DNA of 64,000 bases from Tsuneonella dongtanensis (GTDB lineage: Bacteria > Pseudomonadota > Alphaproteobacteria > Sphingomonadales > Sphingomonadaceae): NCBI RefSeq assembly GCF_001698205.1, contig NZ_CP016591.1:2604001-2668000 (forward strand), given 5' to 3'. Below the pieces are notes generated by a model. The model worked only from the letters and a program-made list of their open reading frames with translations. It made no database searches and had not been told where the DNA came from. The position numbers and the translations under genes are program-made. This document shows positions 27,184-35,595 of the stretch, piece after piece; within the stretch, counting starts at the first letter, position 1; every line of letters starts with the position of its first letter.

Positions 27184-28535
27184 AGACCGCGCTCGTCAAT
27201 CAGGCGCAAGGGCTTCTGGCGTACGTCGACCTGCGTTGCCGCTGCCGTGCCACCTGGCTCGCAAAGCACCACCTCAACCTCCACACCGAGGCCGCGTCGC
27301 AGCAGTTCCGCGATCTGCCCCACGTCGCTGCCACCGCGACTTTCAAGCTCGACTTCCATGCTGTCGCGCCCGCCTGCATCGCGGCGGATGCGGCAGACGT
27401 ATTCGCCGGTGAGGTCGGCACGGTCCTCTATCAGTGCGGCGACTGCGTGCGGAAACACGTTGATCCCGCGCAGCTTGACCATGTTGTCGCTGCGCCCCTC
27501 GAAACCCGCGATGCGCTTGAACGCGAGCTCGCCGCGGCCCGCCAGTTCGTGGGTCACATCATGGGTGTTGAAGCGGATGCAGGGCGCCACGTCGTCCTTG
27601 TAGAGGCAGGTGACGACCATGTCCCCGGTTCCGCCAGTATCGACCGGAGCGCCGCTGTCGACGTCGAGCAGTTCGAGGTAGTGCGCGTCTTCCCACACGT
27701 AGAGCCCGTCACGGTCCGGGCCCTCGCCGGCGATCGATCCGGTGTCTCCGACCCCGTACCAGTCGTAGGCCTTCGATCCCGGCCAGACGCGTTCGATCGC
27801 CGCGCGGTCCTCGGTGCCGAGGTGGCCGATGATCACCCGCAGGGGGATTTGGTCTTTGACGCCCTCCGCCTCGGCGACCTCGGCCAGCTTGCGGATGTAG
27901 TCGACGAAGCCCACCGCCACCGTCGCGCCGAAGTCGGCCATCAAGCGCACCTGCTGCGCTGATCGCGTCTCGACGCCTGTACCCGCGGACAGGAACAACG
28001 CGTTGGTGAAGTGGGTCACCGCCTCGCGGATGTAGTGCCCACCGTTGATCATGCCGTGGCCGTAGACCGAGTGGACGACGTCGGTGTGGTCGATCCCGAT
28101 CCAGCGATACATGCGCGCGACGAGCAGGTTGCCGACCTCGCGTCCCTTTGGGCCGAACAGCAGCACCTGCGGTCGCCCGGTCGTGCCGCTGGTGGTGTGC
28201 ATGACCACCGGCGATTCCCCGCGTCCGTGGAAATCGCCGAGCGGCGGGTGTTCGGCGATCGAGGCCATCAGGTCCGACTTGTCGTATGTTGGCAGCCTGG
28301 CGATGTCGGCCAGGCCCGCGATGTCGCCCGGTTCGATACCCTGCGCGCCCCAGAGCCTGCGGTAGAAGGGAATTTCCCAGCCCCGCTTCATCAGGGTGCG
28401 GAAGCGCACGTCTTGCAGCGCGAAGAGCTCGTCGCGGCTCATACCCGCATATCGCGCGGTGAAGGCGTCGCCGATCGGATAATCTTCGAGCAGCCGCCGC
28501 ACGTCGAGCGTTTCGAGGTAGGTCGGATGGCTCAT
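27180..28535 (-). CDS. AMP-forming acyl/aryl-CoA ligase, PaaK-like
   Basis: This 451-residue adenylate-forming enzyme resembles phenylacetate-CoA ligase. The ATP-binding loop is HTTSGTTGRPQ, and YGVGDTGSIAGE and GRSDNMVKLRGINVFP are also characteristic. ATG 28535 overlaps the MmgE/PrpD stop. It activates an aromatic or short acid to its CoA thioester, feeding the hydratase and SDR of the same operon. The acid is not identifiable from sequence. Confidence 0.9.
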   Translation of the reverse strand: MSHPTYLETLDVRRLLEDYPIGDAFTARYAGMSRDELFALQDVRFRTLMKRGWEIPFYRRLWGAQGIEPGDIAGLADIARLPTYDKSDLMASIAEHPPLGDFHGRGESPVVMHTTSGTTGRPQVLLFGPKGREVGNLLVARMYRWIGIDHTDVVHSVYGHGMINGGHYIREAVTHFTNALFLSAGTGVETRSAQQVRLMADFGATVAVGFVDYIRKLAEVAEAEGVKDQIPLRVIIGHLGTEDRAAIERVWPGSKAYDWYGVGDTGSIAGEGPDRDGLYVWEDAHYLELLDVDSGAPVDTGGTGDMVVTCLYKDDVAPCIRFNTHDVTHELAGRGELAFKRIAGFEGRSDNMVKLRGINVFPHAVAALIEDRADLTGEYVCRIRRDAGGRDSMEVELESRGGSDVGQIAELLRRGLGVEVEVVLCEPGGTAAATQVDVRQKPLRLIDERGL

Positions 28536-29821
28536 GCGTTCACCAGATAGCCGATCGGGTCGTCGAAAATGCGCGGGTCGCACGTCCGCGACGCGAGTTC
28601 GCGGCAAAGGCCGTACTTCGCCGCCGACTGTCGTGAATCGAGCAAGCGCTCCGGGGAGCCGAGAGTGACGGGAATGGCGATGTCCCTTCGCTCGCCGTCC
28701 GCGAATTCCACCTCGACGCGCTGCGGCGCCATCGCATTGGGGTCGTCGTTGCCGTCGTCGCGGATTTCCACCCGCGTGGCGAGTGCGGCGAGTGCCGGGT
28801 CGGCGAACGCATCGGGCGTAAAGCGCCGCGGGTCGATCGCTCGCTCGGTCAGCATCAGGGCGCAGAGGAACGGCAGGCACAGCCGCGCATACGCAGGCGT
28901 CATGTCGGGCCTGTGGGGCCGGTCGACCAGATGGCGGATCAACGGGGGGACATGGGCGACGACCTTCGCCACCTCGCGGTTCTCAAGGTCCGCAAGCGCG
29001 CCCAGCACGGCATGGCTCGCCCGGCCCGAGGGGTAAGGCTTCACGCACATCTCGGCGATGCGCCAGCGACCGAGATCGCGAGTGTAGTCCTCGAGATTAC
29101 CGTCCTCGAACAGCGCGAAATGGCCGAATGGCCCCTCGAACGGATCGTGCGGGCCGGTCAGACCGTTCTTGACGAGATCGACCGCATGGATCGCGCCGCG
29201 AGCGGCGTTCGCGAACTGGAGCGGCAGCGCGATCGACCCCTCCGTGTGCGCCTGCATGGTCCCCGCGGCATGCGCATGCGCGAGGCCCAAAACGTCGGCA
29301 AACTGCGCCTCGTCCAGACCCTCTATCCGCGCGACAGCAGCGGCGGCGCCGTAGATGCCGGTGATGGCGGGGCGGAAGAAGCGGAGCGGACTGCTCGCCG
29401 CAACGCCCAGCCCGGCTGCGATATCCACGCCGACCGCGATGGCCGCCATGGCATCGTCCGGTTGCACCGGCGCTTCGGCCCGGTCGATTGCGGCAAGCAC
29501 TGCCGGAACCACCGCGGTCATCGCGTGGACCACCGCGCCCTCGTGGACCGCGTCCCATTCGAGGCAGTGCATCGCAAAACAGTTGACGTAGGCGGCGCCG
29601 TTTGCGGGCAAGCGCGCGTGGGCATCGCCGACCAGGCGGCAGGCCGCGCCCTCGCCCCAGCCTTTCGCGGTGGCGAGTACGCCATCAAGTCCCGGTCCGC
29701 TCCAGCCGGCAGCTCCGACGGCCAGCGTATCTGCAACGAAACGCTCGGTCGCAGCGCGCACTTCGGCCGGCAAGGCGTGGCGGGCGGCGGCAAAGGCGAC
29801 GAGGTCGGAGGTTGCGCTCAT
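28532..29821 (-). CDS. MmgE/PrpD family protein
   Basis: This 429-residue member of the 2-methylcitrate dehydratase/cis-aconitate decarboxylase superfamily has the N-terminal block VADTLAVGAAGW and the conserved CLEWDAVHEGAVVH and ASHAVLGALADL stretches. Members dehydrate or decarboxylate branched tricarboxylates; many are of unknown substrate. It is the promoter-proximal gene of the eight-gene minus operon ending at 22410, divergent from the GntR gene. If it is a cis-aconitate-decarboxylase relative, its product itaconate would match the C5-CoA operon at 30648-35474, but this is speculative. Confidence 0.85.
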   Translation of the reverse strand: MSATSDLVAFAAARHALPAEVRAATERFVADTLAVGAAGWSGPGLDGVLATAKGWGEGAACRLVGDAHARLPANGAAYVNCFAMHCLEWDAVHEGAVVHAMTAVVPAVLAAIDRAEAPVQPDDAMAAIAVGVDIAAGLGVAASSPLRFFRPAITGIYGAAAAVARIEGLDEAQFADVLGLAHAHAAGTMQAHTEGSIALPLQFANAARGAIHAVDLVKNGLTGPHDPFEGPFGHFALFEDGNLEDYTRDLGRWRIAEMCVKPYPSGRASHAVLGALADLENREVAKVVAHVPPLIRHLVDRPHRPDMTPAYARLCLPFLCALMLTERAIDPRRFTPDAFADPALAALATRVEIRDDGNDDPNAMAPQRVEVEFADGERRDIAIPVTLGSPERLLDSRQSAAKYGLCRELASRTCDPRIFDDPIGYLVNA

Positions 29822-29889
29822 CGACCGGCCTCGCCATAGCGAAGCGACGAAGGGTTCCCCGCGGACAGGCGGCGAACCGGGAGACGAAA

Positions 29890-30645
29890 TTGACCCAGCC
29901 GGCCGCGCTTGCCGAACGTCGCGAACCCCCGCGCTACCTCCAGCTTGCGGGCGAACTGCGCAGCCAGATCATGGCGGGCAAGTTTGCCGCGCGCGATGCG
30001 TTTCCCACCGAAAGCGAACTCTGCCAGCAGTACGGCGTCAGCCGGTTCACCGTGCGCGAAGCGCTGCGGCGGCTGCAGAACGAAGGCCTCATTTCGCGCA
30101 AGCGTGGTTCGGGCACGGTCGTCCAGCCAGCGGCGGCGCGCGGCGGGGCGCTGCACCAACCGCTGTCGAACGTCGGAGAAATCCTCCAGTACGCGCGCGA
30201 CACGCAGGTCGCCTACGAGCCGAAGGGCAAGGGCGCGCTCCCGCGCAAGGTTGCCGAGCAGATCGCCGCCGACACCGCGGGCCACTGGACGGTTTTTCGC
30301 GGCACCCGCCGCCACGAGGGCGACGCGCTGCCGATCGCAGTGATCGACGCCTATTTCCACCAGCGCCTGGATGATGCGGTCGCTCAATTCGACCTCGGCG
30401 CCGGCACCTTGTTCTCGCAGATCGAGGCATTCGCCGGGGTCACGGTCGGCACCGTCACGCAGGATATCCAGGCGGTCGCCGCGCCGTCCGATGTCGCCGA
30501 GGCACTCGGCATCGCCCGCCGCGCACCGGTGCTGCGCATCCTGCGCTGCTACCACGACCCCGCGGGCAAGCTGTTCGAGATTTCGGTCAGCCACCACCCG
30601 GGCGACCGGTTCGCCTACTCGATGCATATCGACGTGGACGGCTGA
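29890..30645 (+). CDS. GntR-family transcriptional regulator with UTRA domain (HutC subfamily)
   Basis: This is a 251-residue regulator. The TTG start at 29890 is preceded by GGGAG at good spacing; no better start exists in frame. The winged helix-turn-helix spans residues of about 16-75 (FPTESELCQQYGVSRFTVREALRRLQNEGLI in part). The UTRA ligand-binding domain fills the rest, ending ISVSHHPGDRFAYSMHIDV. It sits between the two largest minus-strand operons and is the best candidate for the TTGTCCGGACAA operators, though none lies in its own 68-base upstream gap. Its stop is two bases from the convergent CaiB stop. Confidence 0.9.
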   Translation: MTQPAALAERREPPRYLQLAGELRSQIMAGKFAARDAFPTESELCQQYGVSRFTVREALRRLQNEGLISRKRGSGTVVQPAAARGGALHQPLSNVGEILQYARDTQVAYEPKGKGALPRKVAEQIAADTAGHWTVFRGTRRHEGDALPIAVIDAYFHQRLDDAVAQFDLGAGTLFSQIEAFAGVTVGTVTQDIQAVAAPSDVAEALGIARRAPVLRILRCYHDPAGKLFEISVSHHPGDRFAYSMHIDVDG

Positions 30646-30647
30646 CA

Positions 30648-31730
30648 TCAGCGTTCGTCCAGGTCGGGCACGTGGCCCGGCACCCAATCCGGTTCGGACG
30701 CGAAGCGGATCGGCGGAGCGAGATGGTGACGGCCCTCGTGCTCGACGAGCAGCCCGCGTTCGGCGAAATGCGGCGCGTCGAACGCCTCGCGAAAGTCGAG
30801 AACCGGCGAGAAGGCGACATCCTTGTCGGCGAACCATTCGACCCACTCGTCGCGCGTGCGGCTGGCGAAGGTTTCGCGCAGGAAAGCGATGAGTTCGCCC
30901 TGCTCGCCCGCGTCGCGCTCGGCGATGGGGATCAGATCCGGCCGATCCAGCGCGGTCATCAGGTTGGTCACGAACTTCATCTCGCGCGCGCCCAGCACCA
31001 CGTGACGCTCGTCCGAGGTGCGATAGACCTGGTAGAACGCCGCGCCGCCGAGCGAGCGCTGGCGGGCCGAGACCGGCGGCTCCCCGCCCGCGATCGCGCT
31101 GCCCGCGTGATGCGCGCACCACAGCATCATGCTGTCGAACATCGCACAGTCGATATAATCGCCCTCACCGGTCTTCTCGCGCCCGATAAGGGCCATCAGG
31201 ATTGCCGACAGCGCAGTCAGACCCGCAGCCATGTCCGCTCCCGGCACGCCCGGCACGACCGGGGTTCCGTCGGTCCCGTCATTGACGCTGAGAAATCCCG
31301 AGAGCGCCTGCACCGCGAGGTCGTGCGCCGGGTGATGTGCCAATTCTCCCTCCTGCCCGAAGGCGGAGATCGAGCAATAGACGATAGCGGGATTGAGCGC
31401 CCGGACCGCGGCGTAATCGAACCCCAGACGCTTCATCACGCCGGGCCGGAAACCCTCGACGAAAACGTCGGCTTCGCGGCACAGGTCGGCGAGTTCGGCC
31501 TTGCCCGTCTCGCTCTTCAGGTCGAGCACGCGGCTTTCCTTGCCGCGGTTGAGGTTGGCGTACCACACCGAGTGGCCGTTCTCGAACGGCGCCTGGCTGC
31601 GGGTGGGATCGCCGGCCGCGGGCTCGATCTTGATCACCCGCGCGCCCTGGTCGGCCATCATCACCCCGAGCATCGGCCCGGGAAGAAACTGCGTCAGGTC
31701 GATAACGGTCAGCCCGCTCAGCTTTCCCAT
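30648..31730 (-). CDS. CaiB/BaiF family CoA-transferase A
   Basis: This is a 360-residue class III CoA-transferase. The family opening is GLTVIDLTQFLPGP and the CoA-carboxylate aspartate lies in HDLAVQALSG. NRGKESRVLDLK is the conserved nucleotide-binding stretch. It is a neighbour and distant paralogue of 31735-32946. Class III enzymes move CoA from a donor thioester to a dicarboxylic acid, as in itaconate, mesaconate or benzylsuccinate activation. It is the last gene of the HpcH-MaoC-acyl-CoA dehydrogenase operon. Confidence 0.93.
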   Translation of the reverse strand: MGKLSGLTVIDLTQFLPGPMLGVMMADQGARVIKIEPAAGDPTRSQAPFENGHSVWYANLNRGKESRVLDLKSETGKAELADLCREADVFVEGFRPGVMKRLGFDYAAVRALNPAIVYCSISAFGQEGELAHHPAHDLAVQALSGFLSVNDGTDGTPVVPGVPGADMAAGLTALSAILMALIGREKTGEGDYIDCAMFDSMMLWCAHHAGSAIAGGEPPVSARQRSLGGAAFYQVYRTSDERHVVLGAREMKFVTNLMTALDRPDLIPIAERDAGEQGELIAFLRETFASRTRDEWVEWFADKDVAFSPVLDFREAFDAPHFAERGLLVEHEGRHHLAPPIRFASEPDWVPGHVPDLDER

Positions 31731-31734
31731 CGGT

Positions 31735-32946
31735 TCAGACGACGCCTCCGGCGCGCAGTTGCGCTACTTCATCCGGGTCGTAGCCGAGTTCCTCGAGAAT
31801 CGCATCGTTGTCGGCGCCCAGCAATGGCGCAGCGCGGTTGGGCAACCGCTTGCCGTCGATCTTCAGCGGGCTCGCAAGCACGGTCACGCTCTCGCGGTCG
31901 GGATGGTGGACGGTGTCCCGCATTCCGATCGTGTCGAGCCATGGATTGTCGAGCGCCTGGTCCAGCTCGTAAACCGGGGCGACCGGGACGTGTCCTTCGA
32001 GCAAGCGCTGCCAGTGCGCCATCGGCTGGGCCGAGAAATGCGCGTCGAGGATTTCGGTCAGCTCGGCCCGATTGGCCAGCCGGTCGGCATTGGTTGCGAA
32101 GCGCGGGTCGCCGGCCAGCGCGTCCAGACCCACGCGGTCGATCATGATCGTCCAGAATTTGGGCAACTGGCACATGACGAACAACCATCCGTCGCGCGCG
32201 CGAACCGTCTGGCTCGGCGTGGCGTTGGGATGCGCCGAGCGCGGGGTCCGGCCGGTCTTCGTGCCGTGGTTCATGTACCACAGTGCCGGGTAGCTCGTCT
32301 GGTGGATGGCGGAGGCAAACAAGTCGGTATCGACGTCGCGCCCCTTGCCGGTGCGCTGGGCATCGACAAGCGCTGCCAGGAAGCCCGTCGCAATGATCGT
32401 GCCGGAGATGAAGTCGACCATCGACAGGCCCATCCGCTGGGGCTCGCCGTCCGGATCGCCGGTGAGCGCCATGTAGCCGGCCTCGGCCTGCATCAGGTAG
32501 TCGTATCCCGGCCAGCGCGCGCGATCGTTGTCCCGCCCGTAGGCGGAAAGGTGCGCGCAGACGATCGCCGGGTTCACTTCGGACAGCGCGCCGTACGTCA
32601 GACCGAGCCGGGCCGGCAGGTCGCCGCGCAGGTTGTTGACCATGCCGTGCGCCGTGGCGACGAGACGGTGCAGCACTTCCTGGCCCGCAGGCGCGTTGAG
32701 ATCGAGCGTCAGCGATTTCTTGTTGAGGTTGAAGCCCTGGAAGTAGAGGCTCTCGCCTTCGCGCAGGAAATGCGGACCGACCGAACGCGCGGTGTCGCCG
32801 CCACCTTTCCCGTCCTTGCGCGGCGGCTCGATCTTGATGACCTCGGCGCCAAGTTGGGCGAGGAACATCGTACCATAGGGTCCCGCCCCGTACTGTTCGG
32901 CGCTGACGATCCGGAATCCGGTCAGGGGCAGGCGGTCCGCGCTCAC
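31735..32946 (-). CDS. CaiB/BaiF family CoA-transferase B
   Basis: This is a 403-residue class III CoA-transferase. GTG 32946 overlaps the acyl-CoA dehydrogenase stop (GTGA). Conserved segments are GFRIVSAEQYGAGPYGT, FNLNKKSLTLDL and the catalytic-aspartate region PGYDYLMQAEAG. Lying four bases upstream of a second transferase, it may form a hetero-oligomer with it, as in benzylsuccinate CoA-transferase, or act on a different acid. Confidence 0.92.
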   Translation of the reverse strand: MSADRLPLTGFRIVSAEQYGAGPYGTMFLAQLGAEVIKIEPPRKDGKGGGDTARSVGPHFLREGESLYFQGFNLNKKSLTLDLNAPAGQEVLHRLVATAHGMVNNLRGDLPARLGLTYGALSEVNPAIVCAHLSAYGRDNDRARWPGYDYLMQAEAGYMALTGDPDGEPQRMGLSMVDFISGTIIATGFLAALVDAQRTGKGRDVDTDLFASAIHQTSYPALWYMNHGTKTGRTPRSAHPNATPSQTVRARDGWLFVMCQLPKFWTIMIDRVGLDALAGDPRFATNADRLANRAELTEILDAHFSAQPMAHWQRLLEGHVPVAPVYELDQALDNPWLDTIGMRDTVHHPDRESVTVLASPLKIDGKRLPNRAAPLLGADNDAILEELGYDPDEVAQLRAGGVV

Positions 32947-34130
32947 GCCGGATTCCGCTTGACCCACTGCTTGCTGATGATGATCCGCTGCATCTCGTTG
33001 GTCCCCTCACCGATGCACATCAGCATGCTGTCGCGATAGAAGCGCTCGATGTCGTACTCCTTCGAGTACGAGTAGCCCCCGTAGATCCGCATCGCTTCCT
33101 GGCTGTTCGCCACCGCCGCTTCGGAGGCGAAGTACTTGGCCATGCCGGCCTCCATGTCGCACCGCTCGCCGCGATCGTAGGCTTCCGCCGCATCCAGCGT
33201 GAGCAGCCGCGCGGCGCGCGCGCGGGTGACCATCTCGCCGATCTTGAGCTGGATCGCCTGGTGTTCCGAAATAGGCTTGCCCATCGTCTCGCGCTGCTGG
33301 GCGTACTCGGTGGCCAGGCGCAAGCTGCCTTCGGCCAGCCCCACGCCGCGGGCCGCCACGTTGATCCGGCCGAGCTCGAGCCCGCCGGTCGCCTGGAAGA
33401 AGCCCTGCCCCTCTACACCGCCGATGAGCTGGTCGGCGGGCAGCACGTAGTCCTCGAAGATCAGCTCGGCGCTGTCGATCGACTTGTATCCCAGCTTCTC
33501 GAACTTCTTGCCGGTGGCGAACCCGTCGCGCTTGTCGGCGATGAACAGGCTCATGCCCTTGTACCGGGGGTTGGCGTCCGGGTCGGTCTTGGCGAGCAGC
33601 GCAAACGCCGAGCCGTTGAGCGCGTTCGAAATCCAGGTCTTGGTGCCGTTGAGGACGTAGTGATCGCCATTTTTCCTGGCGACCGAGCGGATCGCTTGCA
33701 GATCGGTGCCGGCGTTGGGCTCGGTCAGCGCGAGCCCGCCGCGGATCTCGCCTGCGGCCAGCTTGGGCAACCACTTGGCCTTCTGCTCGGGCGTTCCGAA
33801 CCGCTCGATTGCGGCCGCCATGATGAGGTGCGAATTGAAGATGCCGGTGATCGCCATCCAGTAGCTGGAAATGCGCATGACGATCTTGGCATACGTCGTC
33901 GCGGGCAGCCCCAGGCCGCCGTATTCCTGCCCGATGGTCGCGCCGAACAGGCCCAGCTCGACCATCTCGTCGACCAGTTTGGCGGGCCACTTGTCGGCAT
34001 GGTCGTGTTCCATGACGACCGGAATGACCGAGCGTTCGAGCCAGCGGTCGATTGCTTCGAGGAAGGCTTCCTCTTCATGCGGGTCGATGGTGCGGCCTTG
34101 ATCGGCCATCAGGACGGGCGCGGTGGCCAC
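32943..34130 (-). CDS. Acyl-CoA dehydrogenase
   Basis: This is a 395-residue FAD enzyme of normal length. The GTG start at 34130 is preceded by AGGAG at good spacing; the alternative ATG 34109 lacks that support. Visible are LTEPNAGTDLQAIRS (FAD/substrate loop), the helix QAIQLKIGEMVTRARAARLL and the C-terminal YGGYSYSKEYDIERFYRDS followed by GTNEMQR. It would introduce a C=C bond into an acyl-CoA; between MaoC and CoA-transferase genes a (methyl)succinyl-CoA-like substrate is a reasonable guess. Confidence 0.93.
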   Translation of the reverse strand: MATAPVLMADQGRTIDPHEEEAFLEAIDRWLERSVIPVVMEHDHADKWPAKLVDEMVELGLFGATIGQEYGGLGLPATTYAKIVMRISSYWMAITGIFNSHLIMAAAIERFGTPEQKAKWLPKLAAGEIRGGLALTEPNAGTDLQAIRSVARKNGDHYVLNGTKTWISNALNGSAFALLAKTDPDANPRYKGMSLFIADKRDGFATGKKFEKLGYKSIDSAELIFEDYVLPADQLIGGVEGQGFFQATGGLELGRINVAARGVGLAEGSLRLATEYAQQRETMGKPISEHQAIQLKIGEMVTRARAARLLTLDAAEAYDRGERCDMEAGMAKYFASEAAVANSQEAMRIYGGYSYSKEYDIERFYRDSMLMCIGEGTNEMQRIIISKQWVKRNPA

Positions 34131-34147
34131 GGCGGTTCTCCTGCTTG

Positions 34148-34657
34148 TCAGTCGTCGTTGGGGCCGCAGCCCCGCTTCCACACCAGCACGGTGCGCTTGT
34201 AATGGCTTACGACCGTGCCGTCCTGGTTCTTGCCCACGGTCTTGAAGGTGACGATCCCCTGGTCGGGGCGGCTCTTGCTCTCGCGCTTGTCCAGCACCTC
34301 GCTCTCGCAATAGAGCGTGTCGCCGCAGAACAGCGGGTGGGTCATCCGCACCTCGTCCCAGCCAAGGTTGGCGATTGCCTTGCCGCTGGTGTCGGACACG
34401 CTCATACCGGTCATCAACGCGATCGTCAGCGGGCTGACGACGAGCGGCTTGCCGAATTCGGTCTTCTTGGCAAATTCGTAGTCGAAGTGCGCCGGGTGCG
34501 TGTTCATCGTCAGCAGCGTGAACCACACGTTGTCGGCATCGGTGATCGTCCGCCCGGGACGGTGCTCGTACACGTGACCCACCTCGAAATCCTCGAAGTA
34601 GCGGCCCTGCACTTCACGGAAGCGTCCCGGTGCGACTTCCCTTACCCCTTCACGCAT
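34148..34657 (-). CDS. MaoC-like hydratase, mesaconyl-CoA-hydratase type
   Basis: This 169-residue hot-dog-fold protein resembles the mesaconyl/2-methylfumaryl-CoA hydratase branch of MaoC proteins: RYFEDFEVGHVYEHRPGRT, NTHPAHFDYEFAKKTEFG with the hydratase Asp/His pair, and NLGWDEVRMTHPLFCGDTL. It overlaps the HpcH/CitE stop by eight bases. With the downstream acyl-CoA dehydrogenase and upstream lyase it forms a hydrate-then-cleave module for a C5 or similar CoA ester. Confidence 0.88.
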   Translation of the reverse strand: MREGVREVAPGRFREVQGRYFEDFEVGHVYEHRPGRTITDADNVWFTLLTMNTHPAHFDYEFAKKTEFGKPLVVSPLTIALMTGMSVSDTSGKAIANLGWDEVRMTHPLFCGDTLYCESEVLDKRESKSRPDQGIVTFKTVGKNQDGTVVSHYKRTVLVWKRGCGPNDD

Positions 34658-35474
34658 TCACGATGTCCTTGCTGCGCGCGAGTACCGCGCGGTAATGCTT
34701 GACCAGCGGCGCCTCGAGCATGCGCCCGTTGTGACGAATGGCTTGCTGACCGCCCTCATCGTAGGCGCGCAGCGCTTCGGCGGCTTCGTTGATCTCTTTT
34801 TCGGATGGCGCAAAGGCCTTGTCGATCGCGGGGACCTGCGCCGGATGGATCGCTGCCTTGGCCGCAAAACCAAGCGCCTTTGACCGTGCGCATTCCTCGG
34901 CCAGCGCGTCCTCGTCCTCGAGTCTGACGAACGGCACGTCGATCGCCGGAACAAGGGCTTCGGCGCAGGCAAGCAACAGTTGCTGGCGTGCCACGAGCAG
35001 CGGCTCCCAGGCCAGCTTGACGCCGAGCTCGGCCGCGAAGTCGCCTCCGCCGAACATCACCGCCGCCACTTTCGGCGCGCGGGCGATGTCCAGGGCGTTT
35101 CGTAATCCGCGCGGCGTCTCGATAAGGGGCACGAGCAATGGGCATCGCTCGCCCAGCGCTCCAGCCACGATCTCGAGGTCGCGCGCATGCTCGGCCATCG
35201 GGATCAAGAGCATTCCGGGCAGCCGGTCCGCACCCACGAGCATTCCCAGGTCGGCGATTCCCGCCGCAGTCGCGACGGCGTTGATCCTTACCGCGAAGTG
35301 ATCGCCGTCTTCGCCCACAGCCTCGACCGCCGCCTCGCGAGCGGACTCCTTGTCGCCATCCGCAACCGCGTCTTCGAGGTCGATGACGGTCACCCCCGCG
35401 CCCGCCGCGCGCGCCTTGGCAAAGCGGTCGGGACGCGATCCCGGCACGAACAAAAGGCTGGTAGCGGCGAGCAT
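34650..35474 (-). CDS. HpcH/HpaI-CitE family CoA-ester lyase
   Basis: This 274-residue CitE-like TIM-barrel protein starts at ATG 35474. It shows SLLFVPGSRPDRFAKA, VIDLEDAVADGDKESAR (acidic metal ligands), LLVPLIETPRGL and FGGGDFAAELG. Relatives cleave malyl-, citramalyl- or beta-methylmalyl-CoA to acetyl-CoA plus an oxo acid. It is promoter-proximal in the operon and faces the operator at 35529-35544, shared with the divergent DUF1838-like gene. Confidence 0.9.
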   Translation of the reverse strand: MLAATSLLFVPGSRPDRFAKARAAGAGVTVIDLEDAVADGDKESAREAAVEAVGEDGDHFAVRINAVATAAGIADLGMLVGADRLPGMLLIPMAEHARDLEIVAGALGERCPLLVPLIETPRGLRNALDIARAPKVAAVMFGGGDFAAELGVKLAWEPLLVARQQLLLACAEALVPAIDVPFVRLEDEDALAEECARSKALGFAAKAAIHPAQVPAIDKAFAPSEKEINEAAEALRAYDEGGQQAIRHNGRMLEAPLVKHYRAVLARSKDIVNA

Positions 35475-35515
35475 TCGGCGGTGCCTGGTTCCCCTGTGTG
35501 CGACCCGAGTTGCAC

Positions 35516-35544
35516 TTGCCCCTTCACAATTTGTCCGGACAAAT
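35516..35544 (+). promoter_or_regulatory. Predicted promoter of the 35596 gene with embedded operator
   Basis: A TTGCCC hexamer (35516-35521), 17 bases and ACAAAT (35539-35544) form a promoter-like pair whose -10 end lies inside the operator palindrome. The same spacing, including exactly 10 bases between the first hexamer and TGTCC, recurs at 39215-39243 (minus) and 39991-40019 (plus). Confidence 0.5.
35529..35544. promoter_or_regulatory. Operator palindrome ATTTGTCCGGACAAAT between divergent operons
   Basis: This perfect 16-base palindrome, one of the two longest copies in the window, lies 51 bases before the DUF1838-like ATG (35596) and 54 bases before the HpcH/CitE ATG (35474, minus). 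It is placed to control both transcription units. Confidence 0.8.
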
Positions 35545-35595
35545 CTAAAGTCAAGCCGAAAGCGCGCGATGCGCGGATTTCTGGGAGATTCTGAC

